From positions 166,220,746 through 166,284,745 of the forward strand of contig CM073590.1 of NCBI GenBank assembly GCA_037074705.1: 64,000 nucleotides of DNA. The letters are read 5' to 3'. The notes below the pieces were generated by a model, which saw nothing but the letters and a program-made list of their open reading frames with translations, did no database searches and was not told the DNA's origin. The stretch comes from Zhengitettix transpicula (Eukaryota > Arthropoda > Insecta > Orthoptera > Tetrigidae). Shown piece after piece: positions 12,601 to 21,637 of this stretch. The position numbers and the translations under genes were made by a program. The stretch's first letter is position 1. Every line of letters begins with the position of its first letter.

Positions 12601-15071
12601 GGTTTTCAGAGCACGCAGTCTATAAAACAGTTGCATAACTCGTGTATAATGTGCACCCTATTTTTTTATTTGAATTTTTGGTAAAAGAAAAGGTGCAGCA
12701 TACACAAGCAAATAAGGTATAAAACTCAAAATTATGACCATCCTCAAACACTACCTTATGAAAATCAGGTCTTCTTTCATCTGGATTGTGATTAAACCAG
12801 CGGGTAACAGCTTGAAATACAGTTTCCTCTTTGAATACTTGAAGATCGTCACTACTAATAAATTCAATTAACTTAGCTGCTGTTAAGCTAAGAAATTCTT
12901 CTCCATACGCAACATCACGAAAGTTTCTGAAAATGAAATACTTTAAATTTTAAATTTGGATTTGAATTACATCAAAATTTGCTTGTAATAAGTATATAAT
13001 GCAATACAAGTTATATAAATTGGAAAAGCAGTTCTGATCACATACACACACTAGAATATATACATACATGTATATTAAAATTCATAAAAATATATCACGA
13101 GATCCCTTTCTATGAGTGTTTTTGATTAAAATGGTATAGTTGTATATAGGAGAAATATTAGGATATTTATTGACTTTTATACTCAAATTTTGCAGTGCCA
13201 GTTATTAATTGCAAATGTGGTAAACAATATCAAATTAAATTATATCAAACATGATGGAGTAAAGCATTGATTTAAATGTAACATCAAATTATTTATCATA
13301 AATATTATTTATCAAAAATTTTAAGCTGCTTGTTTAACCTTGAAATGTCAAATTACAACTCTAGTGATCAACTCATTTGCAGTGGGCAAGAAATCATATT
13401 TTGATGTTGACTATGTTCTAAATGTAAGAAACAAAAAGTAATCAACTTGTCAATACAAGGTTTCTTAAACTTCAGTGTTTTATTACAGATAATGACATAA
13501 GGATATTCATGTATAATCCAGAAACCAAGCATCAGTCCATGTAATGAAAAACACAATCTTTCCAAAGAGCATAAAAATCACACGGTTGTTCAAAGAAACG
13601 ATTACTACAGGACAGTAGTCAAAAGTTAAACTGAAAATATTATTATGGAAAAATTATTGTCCTGAATTGCGGTAGAATGGGCGTTTCTTGCATCATGAAT
13701 AAGGTTCCTGCTCATAATGCATTATCAAACAGTTTTTGGCCAGTGAAAACCTCACCAACTTTGAACACCTGCCCATTCTAAAATGAAAAATAATAAGAAA
13801 GATAGCCAAATACAGACAAAAGAAGTGATAATATAAGTACCATACAACGTTTCTGGAAGCCTTGTTCCCTATCCATTCTCCTGATTTCACCCTCTTCCAT
13901 TTCTTCCTATTTCCCCAAATCAAGTTTTCACTCAAGGGAACCATTTTATAAACAGGGAAAGTGAAACAAGAGAAAACGGTAGAACTCTGGAGCAGCTTAA
14001 CAGAAAGAAAGTGATATACAGAAATGTTTTGAGTAGTGGAAGGAATTATTGCAGTAACTTATTGATTAAGTGGGTCCTACTTTGATGTCCACCACCAGCA
14101 AATGTACACAATAGGTTAATAAACAAAATTATGCAGTCTATTTTTTTGATCACATTATGTATATTTAGATGGTGCTGACTAGTAACTTACTTTAATGTAT
14201 ATTGAAGAGCTTTATGTTGTAAATCTGTACAGGCATGTGTTTCAGCAAAGCAGTGTATTCCAACACAATTATTCGAGTCCATGTGCCTTTCCAAAAACAA
14301 ACAAGCAGCATCCCGTACAGGCAAAATTTGAAGGAGGTTTGCTGCTGAGAGCAGCGACTGCACATTTGAGCGAGTGATAGTAATTGCACTGGTGTATGCA
14401 TAATCTAATAATAGACTCATCATACCAGGTTCTACACCATTCACAGCAACTAATGATTGCTTTGATTCAGCAAGTTTATTAGTAAACATGGCCTATAAAA
14501 AGAAAGTATTAAAAATCAATTTGTGTATGTCAAAAAAGAGGAGTAACACAAGAAAATTAGTTCAAAATATTTAGGTAGTAATGGTATAAAATGGATAAAC
14601 TACAATAAATTTACATTTTTCAGTGAGTTGAATTTACAAACCTGTCAGTCCACTATTACTTTAAAAGTACTTAAGAATCAAATGTACTTACTTTAAAGTA
14701 TGGGCTAAAGGATGCTAAAACGTTTCTGTGGGCAGGAAATTTAACTCCATCCACACAAAGAGTTACATCACAAAACTGCCCTTCATTCCTTAGACCATTC
14801 AAACCAATAAGCACCTGCGAAAAACATGCAGAATAAACAGACGTGAACAGATAGAATAACTATCAGATAAAGGAAACATGTTTACCTCCTGCGGGTGAGA
14901 TGTTTCAACGAATTTGTATTCGTCAGAGCTTGGGCCATCAGAATTGTCACCAGTTGAACTGCTGTCACTATCAATACTTGGCTTTCTTTGCCGGCTGTTA
15001 TAGGGCAGACGATTTGTAGGAACACCGTTATCACCACTCAAAATTGATTTTCCAATCGGGCCCAATAACAT
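1178..15071 (-). CDS. BTB-BACK-Kelch protein (KLHL family), 11 coding exons
   Basis: Likely substrate adaptor of a Cullin-3 ubiquitin ligase: in this family the BTB domain binds Cullin-3 and the Kelch propeller binds the substrate. Coding segments, 5' to 3' on the minus strand: 14886-15071, 14692-14814, 14191-14492, 12755-12926, 12075-12272, 11458-11570, 10034-10188, 8066-8242, 5375-5521, 4302-4409, 1178-1338. They sum to 1842 bases (614 codons), every junction keeps frame and every intron is GT-AG. Residues 1-62 are a Ser/Asp-rich N-terminus; BTB is about 67-170, BACK about 175-280, and six Kelch repeats about 328-614. The start is the ATG at 15071. I cannot say which KLHL orthologue this is. 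The stop codon is either in the tentative 10-codon exon at 909-938 or outside the window. The introns are full of transposon remnants, but no exon is disrupted. Confidence 0.93.
1421..1607. mobile_element. MITE family A, full copy, in Kelch intron 10
   Basis: A 187 bp element whose ends are inverted repeats: GAATAACAAAGATAG at the left and CTATCTTTGTTATTC at the right, followed inward by matched TACCACACGTTTCT / AGAAACGTTGTGTGGTA blocks. The same family is found at 26091-26440 and 27903-28098, with single-ended pieces at 13797, 22727 and 47421. Confidence 0.85.
2280..4220 (-). pseudogene. Penelope-like element with GIY-YIG domain, decayed
   Basis: Reading the minus strand downwards through several frameshifts and stops: 4220-3687 holds the N-terminal RT region with [17 protein letters not shown], close to the Penelope motif for this region; about 3650-3480 has a degenerate IIHKPDLS block; about 3290-3110 has QIEGSAM and EIVMRDLEN of the RT active-site region; 3156-2887 continues with the [10 protein letters not shown] and [11 protein letters not shown] motifs. 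About 2640-2390 resembles a GIY-YIG endonuclease ([10 protein letters not shown], then [14 protein letters not shown]). Penelope-like elements combine this RT with a GIY-YIG nuclease. The element lies in the last large intron of the Kelch gene, on the same strand. It is not intact. Confidence 0.85.
4302..4409 (-). CDS. Kelch gene coding exon 10 (Kelch repeat 5)
   Basis: Acceptor TTCTTAG, donor CCAG|GTTAGT. It codes for GGWHAS and [18 protein letters not shown], the fifth blade. There is no ATG-initiated reading frame of useful length here, but the splice phases and repeat motif are clear. Confidence 0.91.
5375..5521 (-). CDS. Kelch gene coding exon 9 (Kelch repeat 4)
   Basis: Acceptor AACTAG, donor GTTG|GTGAGA. 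Fourth blade: the GG completed across the junction, then [18 protein letters not shown] and the start of blade five (HIYVVG). Confidence 0.93.
6007..6104. mobile_element. ~98 bp foldback element
   Basis: The outer arms GTTCTTGAGTTTCCAC and GTGGAAACCTAAGAAC (6007-6022 and 6089-6104) are inverted, as are the inner pieces CCACGA and TCGTGG. A central CTTGAGAAAGATGGCAGAG is shared with the foldback at 10237-10329. Located in Kelch intron 8. Confidence 0.6.
7140..7775 (+). pseudogene. Harbinger-type (DDE_Tnp_4) transposase remnant
   Basis: A plus-strand reading with two stop codons and one frameshift. Residues read from 7496 give a helix-turn-helix resembling that before the DDE_Tnp_4 catalytic domain: [20 protein letters not shown], then after a frameshift in an A-run (about 7713-7722) [19 protein letters not shown]. 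In intact relatives this segment ends in a similar LKxLVxWP block before the first catalytic Asp; here the reading stops there and the catalytic domain is missing. Antisense to the Kelch gene, in intron 8. The assignment rests on motif memory only. Confidence 0.55.
8066..8242 (-). CDS. Kelch gene coding exon 8 (Kelch repeat 3)
   Basis: Acceptor TTTTTGCAG, donor ACAG|GTAAAA. Third blade: [27 protein letters not shown]. All exons of the propeller from here on begin and end in phase 1 (split Gly codon), as often seen when blades are exon-encoded. Confidence 0.94.
8426..9626 (-). mobile_element. LTR unit (copy 5) with iterated 3' end
   Basis: The unit starts TGTAAT on the plus strand (8426) and ends ATTACA (9626) beside a TA microsatellite. 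On the minus strand it contains the block TATCAAACCCAGTAAAGACC (about 8659-8680), shared with the four other LTR copies in the window. Its minus-strand 3' end is repeated: TGTAAT starts at 8426, 8481 and 8532, separated by GCCCCACGTTGTGG-type modules. No internal coding region is attached. The flanking four bases are AAAT and ATAT, so the target duplication is imperfect. Confidence 0.65.
9627..9663. repeat. (AT)n microsatellite
   Basis: An uninterrupted AT dinucleotide run directly after the LTR unit end. Long AT tracts flank two of the LTR copies in this window. Confidence 0.95.
10034..10188 (-). CDS. Kelch gene coding exon 7 (Kelch repeat 2)
   Basis: Acceptor TTTTTTCAG, donor TTGG|GTAATA. 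It completes the Ser codon from exon 6 and carries [24 protein letters not shown] and RSELG, the second blade. Phase 1 out. Confidence 0.93.
10237..10329. mobile_element. ~93 bp foldback element
   Basis: Inverted arms: CATTTCAATGAT with TTCTCTGTCA on the left match TGACAGAGAACATCATTGAAA on the right, around CTTGAGAAAGA. Same family as 6007-6104. Located in Kelch intron 6. Confidence 0.6.
10493..11225. mobile_element. Long-TIR element (family B) in Kelch intron 6
   Basis: The left end ATAGGAAAGAGAGACAGCAA... (10493-10550) and right end (11170-11225, ...CTCTCTCTTTCCTAT) are imperfect inverted repeats of about 55 bp, including CAACTATTGATTTCAGGTAAG near the right end. A 182 bp relative is at 26839-27020. 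The interior right half (about 10940-11165, minus strand) reads like a decayed Penelope GIY-YIG segment ([10 protein letters not shown]). Confidence 0.7.
11458..11570 (-). CDS. Kelch gene coding exon 6 (Kelch repeat 1)
   Basis: Acceptor TTTTCAG, donor GTCAG|GTAAAT. It codes for the first blade, with the double glycine of [21 protein letters not shown] and the closing Trp-Arg turn. Phase 0 in, phase 2 out. Confidence 0.92.
11571..12074. other. Kelch intron 5
   Basis: AT-rich intron sequence with no repeat or coding signal that I recognise. Kelch introns 4 (12273-12754) and 2 (14493-14691) are likewise featureless. Confidence 0.6.
12075..12272 (-). CDS. Kelch gene coding exon 5 (end of BACK, linker)
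   Basis: Acceptor TTGCAG above 12272, donor CAG|GTATTT. The 66 residues include [11 protein letters not shown] and the motif [13 protein letters not shown], both standard for the last BACK helices of KLHL proteins, then a basic linker before the propeller. Confidence 0.93.
12755..12926 (-). CDS. Kelch gene coding exon 4 (BACK domain)
   Basis: Acceptor TTTTCAG at 12927-12929, donor AAG|GTAGTG. It reads as 57 residues after completing a Lys codon. BACK signatures are [13 protein letters not shown] and the hydrophobic-acidic helix [12 protein letters not shown]. No ATG-initiated reading frame marks this exon, so it is easily missed; it is needed to join exons 3 and 5 in frame. Confidence 0.92.
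13797..13875 (+). mobile_element. MITE family A, single-ended fragment
   Basis: ATAAGAAAGATAGCCAAATACAGACAAAA, then ACAACGTTTCTGGAAGCC, matches the left half of the family A elements; no inverted right half follows. Located in Kelch intron 3. Confidence 0.6.
14191..14492 (-). CDS. Kelch gene coding exon 3 (BTB second half, start of BACK)
   Basis: The acceptor TATAG precedes [10 protein letters not shown], the standard continuation of BTB after the conserved SPYFK. Later motifs [10 protein letters not shown] and [10 protein letters not shown] are the usual end of BTB, and [10 protein letters not shown] opens BACK. The donor is AAA|GTAAGT, leaving phase 2. Confidence 0.93.
14692..14814 (-). 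CDS. Kelch gene coding exon 2 (BTB, first half)
   Basis: The acceptor is CAG just above 14814 and the donor is GTAAGT below 14692. It codes for 41 residues including the typical BTB strand and helix motifs [10 protein letters not shown] and [15 protein letters not shown]. Phase 0 at both ends. Confidence 0.92.
14886..15071 (-). CDS. Kelch gene coding exon 1 (N-terminal tail)
   Basis: Begins with ATG at 15071 and codes for about 62 residues, including a Ser/Asp-rich acidic stretch (residues ~33-50) with no recognised fold. It ends GAG|GTAAAC (donor at 14885), phase 0. Any 5' UTR lies above 15071; no further upstream coding exon is required. Confidence 0.85.
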
Positions 15072-16550
15072 AATTACGCTTGACTGAAATTGGACACCGT
15101 CGGAGAAAATAACATTTAAAATTTTTATTAATTAGAACTGTCACGACATAAGTTCTGAGCGGAGTAAATCCGTTTTGAAAACGGAGAAGAATGCTGTCAT
15201 TGTTGGGTCAAAATTTTAATCTTTGGCTGGGCATACTGGATTTATTTATCGACATACTAGCAGATCAACAAGCATAGAAAAACAAAGAATATAATATAGT
15301 GAAGATTCTAACCAATAGTGCCAACAGAAAAAATTATTTGGTGTAAGAAAAAATATTAACGAAAGATACTCCGATTTACCCTCTACAGTTAGAAATTAAA
15401 TCTAACGTTTGTTGTACAAAAAACAGCAATGCGATTTTTAAATAATGTAATTACACAATCCTTGGTATGAATTACGATAGTTATTAAATTTTCATACAAA
15501 ATGTATTATTTAATTTGTAAAATGTCAATTATCTAAAATAGAGCCATGGAAAATAAGGGAAGACTTCCAAGAGTAAATATAATATTTCCGTCTTCATAGG
15601 GAAAAGAGTTGAGAATCAGAGTTGGGCACACAAGTCCGAGTACTCATTACAGAAATGATCAAATTCAGACTTTTCCAGAGGCGACAATCTCGTCCGCCGC
15701 ACTTCCAAATTTAGTTGATAGCATTGCACTGATGTAATGAATTTCTACATCACATAGGGCACTTTTCGCAATACAGATTAATACTGACTTTTAAAGATAA
15801 AGAAACGAAACGAAATATGTCAAACCAGGAACTTGCCACATTTGTGAAAGTATTATCTTACAAAGGTTATGGAGGCATTAATCAGTTTTATACGGTCAAA
15901 GTACTTAATTTTTAAATTTTGAACACTGAAACTTTTATGTAGTTATAAACAAAATGTGACACAACAGCAGATAATAGCAAATTTTAAAATTTATGATAAA
16001 GTTGTTTGATCTAACATAGTAATTGTTGATACACGACGTTTCGACGGCGGTTACTACCATAATCTTCACTTGAAGACGTTTTCACCCTGTTCGAATTCCG
16101 AGAACTTCTGGTTAATCACATACACCGGAAAAGCCTTCGGTCGAAATTAGTAATTGGTTTATAATTGACAATGGACAATCGGCCGAAAGTTTCTGAAATT
16201 TTATTTTATTTTAACTAGTGTAGTATATTGGTTTACTTACCACCTAATTAAAATTTATTTTGATTTCATATATTATTTCATCCCCTGGTTGCAGGATCCT
16301 GCGTCCCCGGGATTGAGCCACCGATGTATCCGCGTTTCCTCTTTCGAGAATTCGGAAAAAGGCCGCAGGGAAGGTAACTATATATAGTATCTTAGCCATG
16401 ACACAAAAACTATTTTGAAATTATGTTACATTATATTAGCTGCAGTTTACGTGCTTACTTTTATTTTGCACGTTTAATCCAATATGCTACTCATTGATCA
16501 GGGCTTAATTCCTATAAATTTCTGGGTGTAAAATACACCTTCTTGTAAAC
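15072..16550. other. 5' flank of the Kelch gene
   Basis: No coding exon was recognised. The Kelch promoter should lie here, but no TATA or initiator element can be named with confidence. 16027-16080 holds a short motif (CGACGTTTCGACGGCGGTTAC, then CTTCACTTGAAGACG) that resembles half of a ~100 bp foldback of the 6007/31654 type. Confidence 0.4.
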
Positions 16551-16589
16551 ACGTGTTATTGTAATAGTATTCATTCATATTTTTTAGAC

Positions 16590-16990
16590 CAGCACCATCA
16601 TTTCATTTCTCAGCTCCAGTTACTCGGGTATGGGTGTTTACGATCCTCTTTGTTCTGTCAATCCACAATTTCTGTTCCAGCTTCTTTTACCAGATATTTG
16701 AATTTTTTTTTCATCATTCACTAGGTCTACCTGTTACGGCTCTTTCATATTATTCTCTTGGTGTTCTATTTGGAGACATTTTTCTCATACTATTGTAGTT
16801 GGCTTACTTTTATGACTTATAACGGTCTTCTGTCCAATCCAAGTTGTTGCATGATATCTTCATTCATTATCTTGTCTTTTCTAGTCTTCTGAAGACAAGC
16901 ACGGAGGAATTTCATTCCAACTGCTTGTCGTCGGCTTTTTTCTGGCCGAGTCTCTGTCACCACTTACAGTCATTAAGTTGAAATTAGTAT
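16590..16990 (-). pseudogene. Non-LTR retrotransposon RT, C-terminal fragment
   Basis: Minus-strand reading with stops: TRPEKSRRQAVGMKFLRACL, then KTRKDKIMNEDIMQQLGLD at about 16960-16830. This is the 'A-E-M-R-F-L-R ... K-x-D-x-I-x-N' region after the RT palm domain found in insect non-LTR elements. Further decayed sequence continues to about 16600. No RT active site remains. Confidence 0.6.
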
Positions 16991-17959
16991 CAAGTAAATT
17001 TTGTACAATGTGATCTTACAAGCTTGAGGAAATGTTGCCAACATTTCGAAGGATGAAAACTTTAAAGATTCTTGAAGTATGGAATTTTGCGAGTAGATTT
17101 GGATTTGAAATTTGTTGATTTAATATCTAGGTTGTGTTTGTCGGCAGTTTCGTAGACTGATTTTTTTAAAAAAAATAGGAAGCAAAGGAAATAAAGAGTG
17201 AAGGAGGAAGATAGTATCAAAGAGGGAGCATGAGCACGTGAGCCCAGCCACGGGAGACGGCTTTCTGCATCTACGTGACAGTAAAGGAAGCTGACAGGCT
17301 AGTTTTGAACATGCTGGGTGTTAGCAGTTAAATCATTTTTTACAATATTTAACTCGTAAGTAATTACAGGCATTAAAACCAATTTACTCTGTCTCACTTC
17401 ACCTATTTTTTGAAATTGAGAAAGTATTAACCATTTTTAAGATTTCGTCAGTAATTTGTACAAAAGAATTCAAATTCTTGAAAATGCACCCACAATGACT
17501 AAATACAAGCATAATCAGTCTGGGGAAGTAGTAAAACTGGAAGATGAGGCACTTGAGTTAAATCTTGATGTATTAGCGAATCAACATGAGCAATGCTCCT
17601 TATATTGAATGTTACATCATCGACTGTCGGCAAGTGACAGTTATCCTTAAATTTGCAGGAAAATTAAAGAAGATAATCGAATATCATAATTAAGTTGGTA
17701 AATCTATTAATTACCTTAGAGGAAACTAAGGTACGAATGTATAGAATACATATTAGCAAACTAAGGGCAGATCATGTAGGATTATTAACACCAGCTGATA
17801 ACTGAGACTATAAGCTAGGATTGAGCGCATTAGTTGAAGTTCTGTAGCCTTAAAATTTATATTCGCCTATAACTTAAGACCTAAGTTTTGCATTAATGAG
17901 TACCGCGTATTGAAATACGGAGCATAAATTAAATTATGGATGCGAATTGAATAGGTGTT

Positions 17960-18405
17960 GTTATTCTTATGTGGCGTTACCGAGCTCAGTGGTTCCTGGC
18001 ATGTCCAAGTTGCCTCCTCTTTCTCAAAGCGGTGTCGTAGTCCGACTTCCTGCACGTCAACGTCAACCCTGTCCTTCCACCTGTCGAGGGGACGAGTGCG
18101 CCAAATCTGAGACCTAAGGACCATCCAGGCTTGCTGGTCTTCGCCCACCCTGTTCAGATGTCCATACCGTCGTAACCTTAGTAAGCGGATGTAGTTGGAG
18201 AGAGGAATGCCTTGGAACTGCTCACTTAACTCTCTGTGACATCTGAACCTACAAGTGTCATTTTGTCCTCTGAATTGTCCATACATCCTCCTGTGAATTT
18301 TACACTCAAACATGTCCAGTTCTGCAGAGAACTGAGTCATCACCCGCGCTTCACAACCGTAGGTGACTACTGGGACAATTATAGGTTTATAGACTCGAAC
18401 CTTGG
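17960..18405 (-). pseudogene. Non-LTR retrotransposon RT, C-terminal fragment
   Basis: Nearly open on the minus strand. PVVTYGCEARVMTQFS corresponds to the conserved 'P-x-x-x-Y-G-C-E-T-W' segment. It is followed by FECKIHRRMYG, LRLRRYGHLNRVGEDQQ (the usual 'GHVxRM' helix) and RPLDRWKDRVDVDVQEVGLR (the usual 'R-W-x-D-D-V' C-terminus). The plus-strand frame at 18236-18487 only shadows this element. Confidence 0.8.
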
Positions 18406-18763
18406 ATTACATGAAAGTTATTTGAGCTTAGTGTGTGAAGATGAAATTGATTATAGAGAATTATCTGAGGAACGACTTAGATTTTGAGGTGTAACACAAA
18501 ATGTAAAATAAATGTTATTCGGAACGAACTTTAGGGAGATTAATGTTGGGCTGTTCCGAACTATAATCCAAAGTATCAGAAGATTATAGGAGTTGTGTTA
18601 TTTCATATGAGGAGATAATTGCATTATTATTAACCAAACTGGATAAGCAAAGCTTAATCCGAAGAAAAGTGGAGAGAAGAAGTCGGATTTAATCAAAACT
18701 CGCAAAAGTCAAGAAAATCGGGCCATATATCTTTGCTATTTAAATCTTTCTTTACGGACACTA

Positions 18764-19111
18764 GTGGTTGTTCTTAGTATCATTTTCACTGGTATTTATA
18801 ACTTTCGTAAAAACCTTAATGTAGAATGTTTATATACTCTGGTCTGCCAAATGATTTTAAGACAGACGGTTCGGATTATATGTCAGATCATTTTAGTGCT
18901 TTCTTGGACAAATACTGTAGGCGTTGCTACGACCTTGAACGTCGGAACCACACTTTTCCATCCAAATGACATTGGCCGTCCATGCTGGTCTGACGAAGAA
19001 GTGGCTTTGCTGGCTTCGCGACACGTTTTACAAGATATCATGCCTACGGATAATATGGACAGTTCTGATGAAAGGTTTCAAAACAAATTATCTCATCTAA
19101 TACTTTCTTAA
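18764..19111 (+). other. Possible decayed coding fragment, not recognised
   Basis: The segment 18820-19080 has higher GC than its surroundings and two overlapping plus-strand open frames. One reads FSAFLDKYCRRCYDLERRN before a stop; the other reads HPNDIGRPCWSDEEVALLAS and SRHVLQDIMPTDNMDSSDE before a stop at 19109-19111. Switching between them would give about 90 residues. I do not recognise the family. It could be a pseudogene, an element fragment, or an upstream exon of the gene at 21085. Confidence 0.2.
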
Positions 19112-20070
19112 ATTATTTCTACTTGTCAATATATATGAAAATATTATGTTTTTTAAATATAAATATATAAATAGACTAACGAAATGAGTTAATTACCTAC
19201 TCAGAGTTCTGGAATACGAAATGAAAGCAATGAATATTAGGTTCAGCATGTTAAATACGTGGGCATAAGATGAAACGAAGTATTTTATAACTTTCAATAG
19301 TTTCGGTAACTAATATTGAACAGCTTCTTTGGACTCCTGTAAGCAACGCATGACGTATGAAATGTTAAAGTTGTTATTAAATTAACTGTACAGTTGTTTT
19401 CTATAAACATAATGTTCCAGAAAATTCCTCAGTCTATAGGCAAAGATGTCTTTGGATAACTTTTATTTATTTGTTTAACTTCATTTGTACAATTTACATT
19501 ATAGTTGTGCTAAGTTACATTGATAGTGTGACCACTATTTCACTTGACACTGCAAAAGGAGGCCCTGGCTTACAAATTGGATGTGGTATTTGAGAGTAAT
19601 TTATTGCAGTACTGTTAACATAGAATATGACATTTAATATCACGATTGGAACCGAGATTATCATACATTCTGCGCAAAGAGACTTGTTTTGGGCATTATT
19701 TCTCTAATTGATTAATCTCTTCTTTACAATCTGAGCGTCCAAAAAAATCACAATAAATTCATTCCATAACGAAAATACCCAAAAAACTTTTTTCGAAGGG
19801 CTTTTTAATTTGCAACTATCATGTCTCTTCAAGCGTAAAATTCAGCTGTCCCCGAATCCTTTGCTTCTATAAATTGATAATTTTACTAATTAAATTTCCT
19901 CGAATGTGTTTCACATAAAAAGTTTTGAGACGACAAAATTACATTACTAATACAACTGCCACCTTAGTTGTCTTCTTTCCCTGAGAAAAGAAAGATCGAT
20001 TTATTTTAAGACTGTTTTCTTGAACATTTTCGCGTCTTAGGGCAGGAATCGCGCCTGACCATCAATTTGA
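19112..20070. other. Intergenic DNA, nothing recognised
   Basis: AT-rich, with no open frame of interest and no repeat seen elsewhere in the window. Confidence 0.5.
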
Positions 20071-20084
20071 CAACACGGTGTTTA

Positions 20085-20200
20085 TTCGGTTAGGGGTAGT
20101 CTTAATCCCAATCATCCTAGATTCGAATCCAGTTCCATACCTAGGCATTTCCAAATGCTATTAGGGTGTCTCGGCCTATTGTACAGGTATCGCTTAGTCT
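20085..20200 (+). repeat. Possible tRNA-derived SINE fragment
   Basis: GATTCGAATCC at 20120-20130 matches the RNA polymerase III B-box core. About 30 bases upstream, GGTTAGGGGTAGTC is a poor A-box. It is too degenerate for a tRNA and has no clear tail. Confidence 0.3.
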
Positions 20201-20497
20201 TTGACCGATTTCCAAATGATATATTTATTTTTGGAATAAAACTATTTTCTTAGAATTGTCAAAATATCTGATTTTGTATCAAGCTTTCAGCAAAATGATC
20301 AATGTTCTGTGTAGCCTACTAGTCGCGTGACACACATCAAACTCTTCCAGTTACGTAGGCCACAGAATGTTTGTGTTCACATCATCCACAGCGTGCATTT
20401 GTGTATACGCTTTCCGCGATATACACGACCATTCTTCTTCAAAACTGTCGCAGACGTCCCTTTAATATGCACTCATATAACTCCCGCCATGAACCAG

Positions 20498-20938
20498 CCT
20501 GCGAGGTTCTGTCGCAGGTTAACCTTTCTGGAGAGACGGAGAGGGCTACCTTTTCCTCTCTCCGTTTTTGAACTAAGGTTCCCGACGCACCTCGGCCTGT
20601 TTTGAGAGGTGTATGTTCCGGGGTCACGGACCTTGGGCATACGGTAAGAGTTTTTCTCTGTTCCCATTGGAACAGTCGGTCAACTGCGTCCTAAACTGGT
20701 CGAGGCTTGGAGAAGGGAATGCTGCGGCCCCACAACAAATCACCGGAAGGGTGTGGGACAAGTACCAAATGCCCGACCTTTTAGGCGAATTCCGGGGGAC
20801 CTAGTTAACCCTTGACTACCTTTCTCTGCCCTTCAGCATCCCCACTAACAAATCACTTCCTATGCTATTATAGGGGAGTTGCCTCCACGTGGATTACTCT
20901 TATGTAGCCTATTCCTCTAAAAAAAAGCCAAAAAAACC
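20498..20938 (+). repeat. GC-rich poly-A retroposon (family G), copy 1
   Basis: Begins with the hairpin CCTGCGA...TCGCAGG (20498-20504 / 20512-20518). It carries the family landmarks GAACTAAGGTTCCC, GAGAGGTGTATGTTCCGGGG and GTGTGGGACAAGTACC and ends with the shared TATGTAGCCTATT segment before an A-rich tail (20919-20937). The part between GACAAGTACC and the 3' segment is shorter than in the 54-55 kb copies. Open frames on both strands are a by-product of base composition, not genes. Confidence 0.8.
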
Positions 20939-21084
20939 TCCTGCCATCAAAAGGAAACTTGAGCGTGCGCTATTGCAAAAAAATTAAAATTTGTGTAGAT
21001 GTTTAGAGTGATGAATTTACAAATTTTACATCGATACGACACTTAATTTCGATTTTCTAAAATCAATTACACTTTGATTCGCAG

Positions 21085-21637
21085 GTACATATGTGCCATG
21101 ATTAAATTCGTGCGGCTAGCAGTGGATGAAATTCGAGGTAAAACAGAAGGAAATGTGCGAATAGTGCTGCTGAAGTCCCTGGCCGACGTCGTCGGCGGTT
21201 ACTTAAGGACATATCTGTTACCGTTAACAAAGGAGGCCTTTTACGCTGGAAACGTGCCGTACGCGGAAACGCGAAGGCTATTCTCGCTGATGGAGGAGAC
21301 GAAAAGCATTCTGCACACGGACGGACAGCACTGGAAGGAGCCGATGAAAATCACGGTGAATCAAAACATCAAGATGATGGCCACCAGGAATGTGAGCGAT
21401 GTGGAACGAGACGTGGCGTGCGCGCAGATAATCACTTTCGGGCACGGCAACGCGAAGAGGATCCCTTTACCGTTCCTGGACGACGACTGTTCTCCGCGTT
21501 CCATCGCACTGCCGCTTCGTGCCCACGTGCTCGTGGCTGTCGACAGTCCCGCCTCGCAGTCTCTGCTGTTCACCTTCTACGATACTGCCATGAGGTGCAT
21601 ATCGTACTCGCCCGGAGCCGCCAGTTTCGAGAACAAG
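21085..21637 (+). CDS. Membrane protein gene, penultimate exon
   Basis: Acceptor GATTCGCAG at 21082-21084; donor AACAAG|GTATTA at 21638. It codes for 184 complete codons with no stop, starting YICAMIKFVRLAVDEI and ending near GAASFENK. Contains KSLADVVGGYLRTYLLPLTK and a two-Cys region (VACAQIITF, DDDCSPRS). The frames at 21361-21573 (minus) and 21418-21831 (plus) are shadows of this exon. Confidence 0.8.

Noticed and set aside
18236..18487. 83-residue plus-strand frame
   Set aside because: Antisense shadow of the non-LTR RT fragment on the minus strand at 17960-18405.
18880..18970. CRRCY motif suggesting a chromatin (E(z)-like) protein
   Set aside because: Only five residues agree; the surrounding residues do not follow the family and the frame stops at once.
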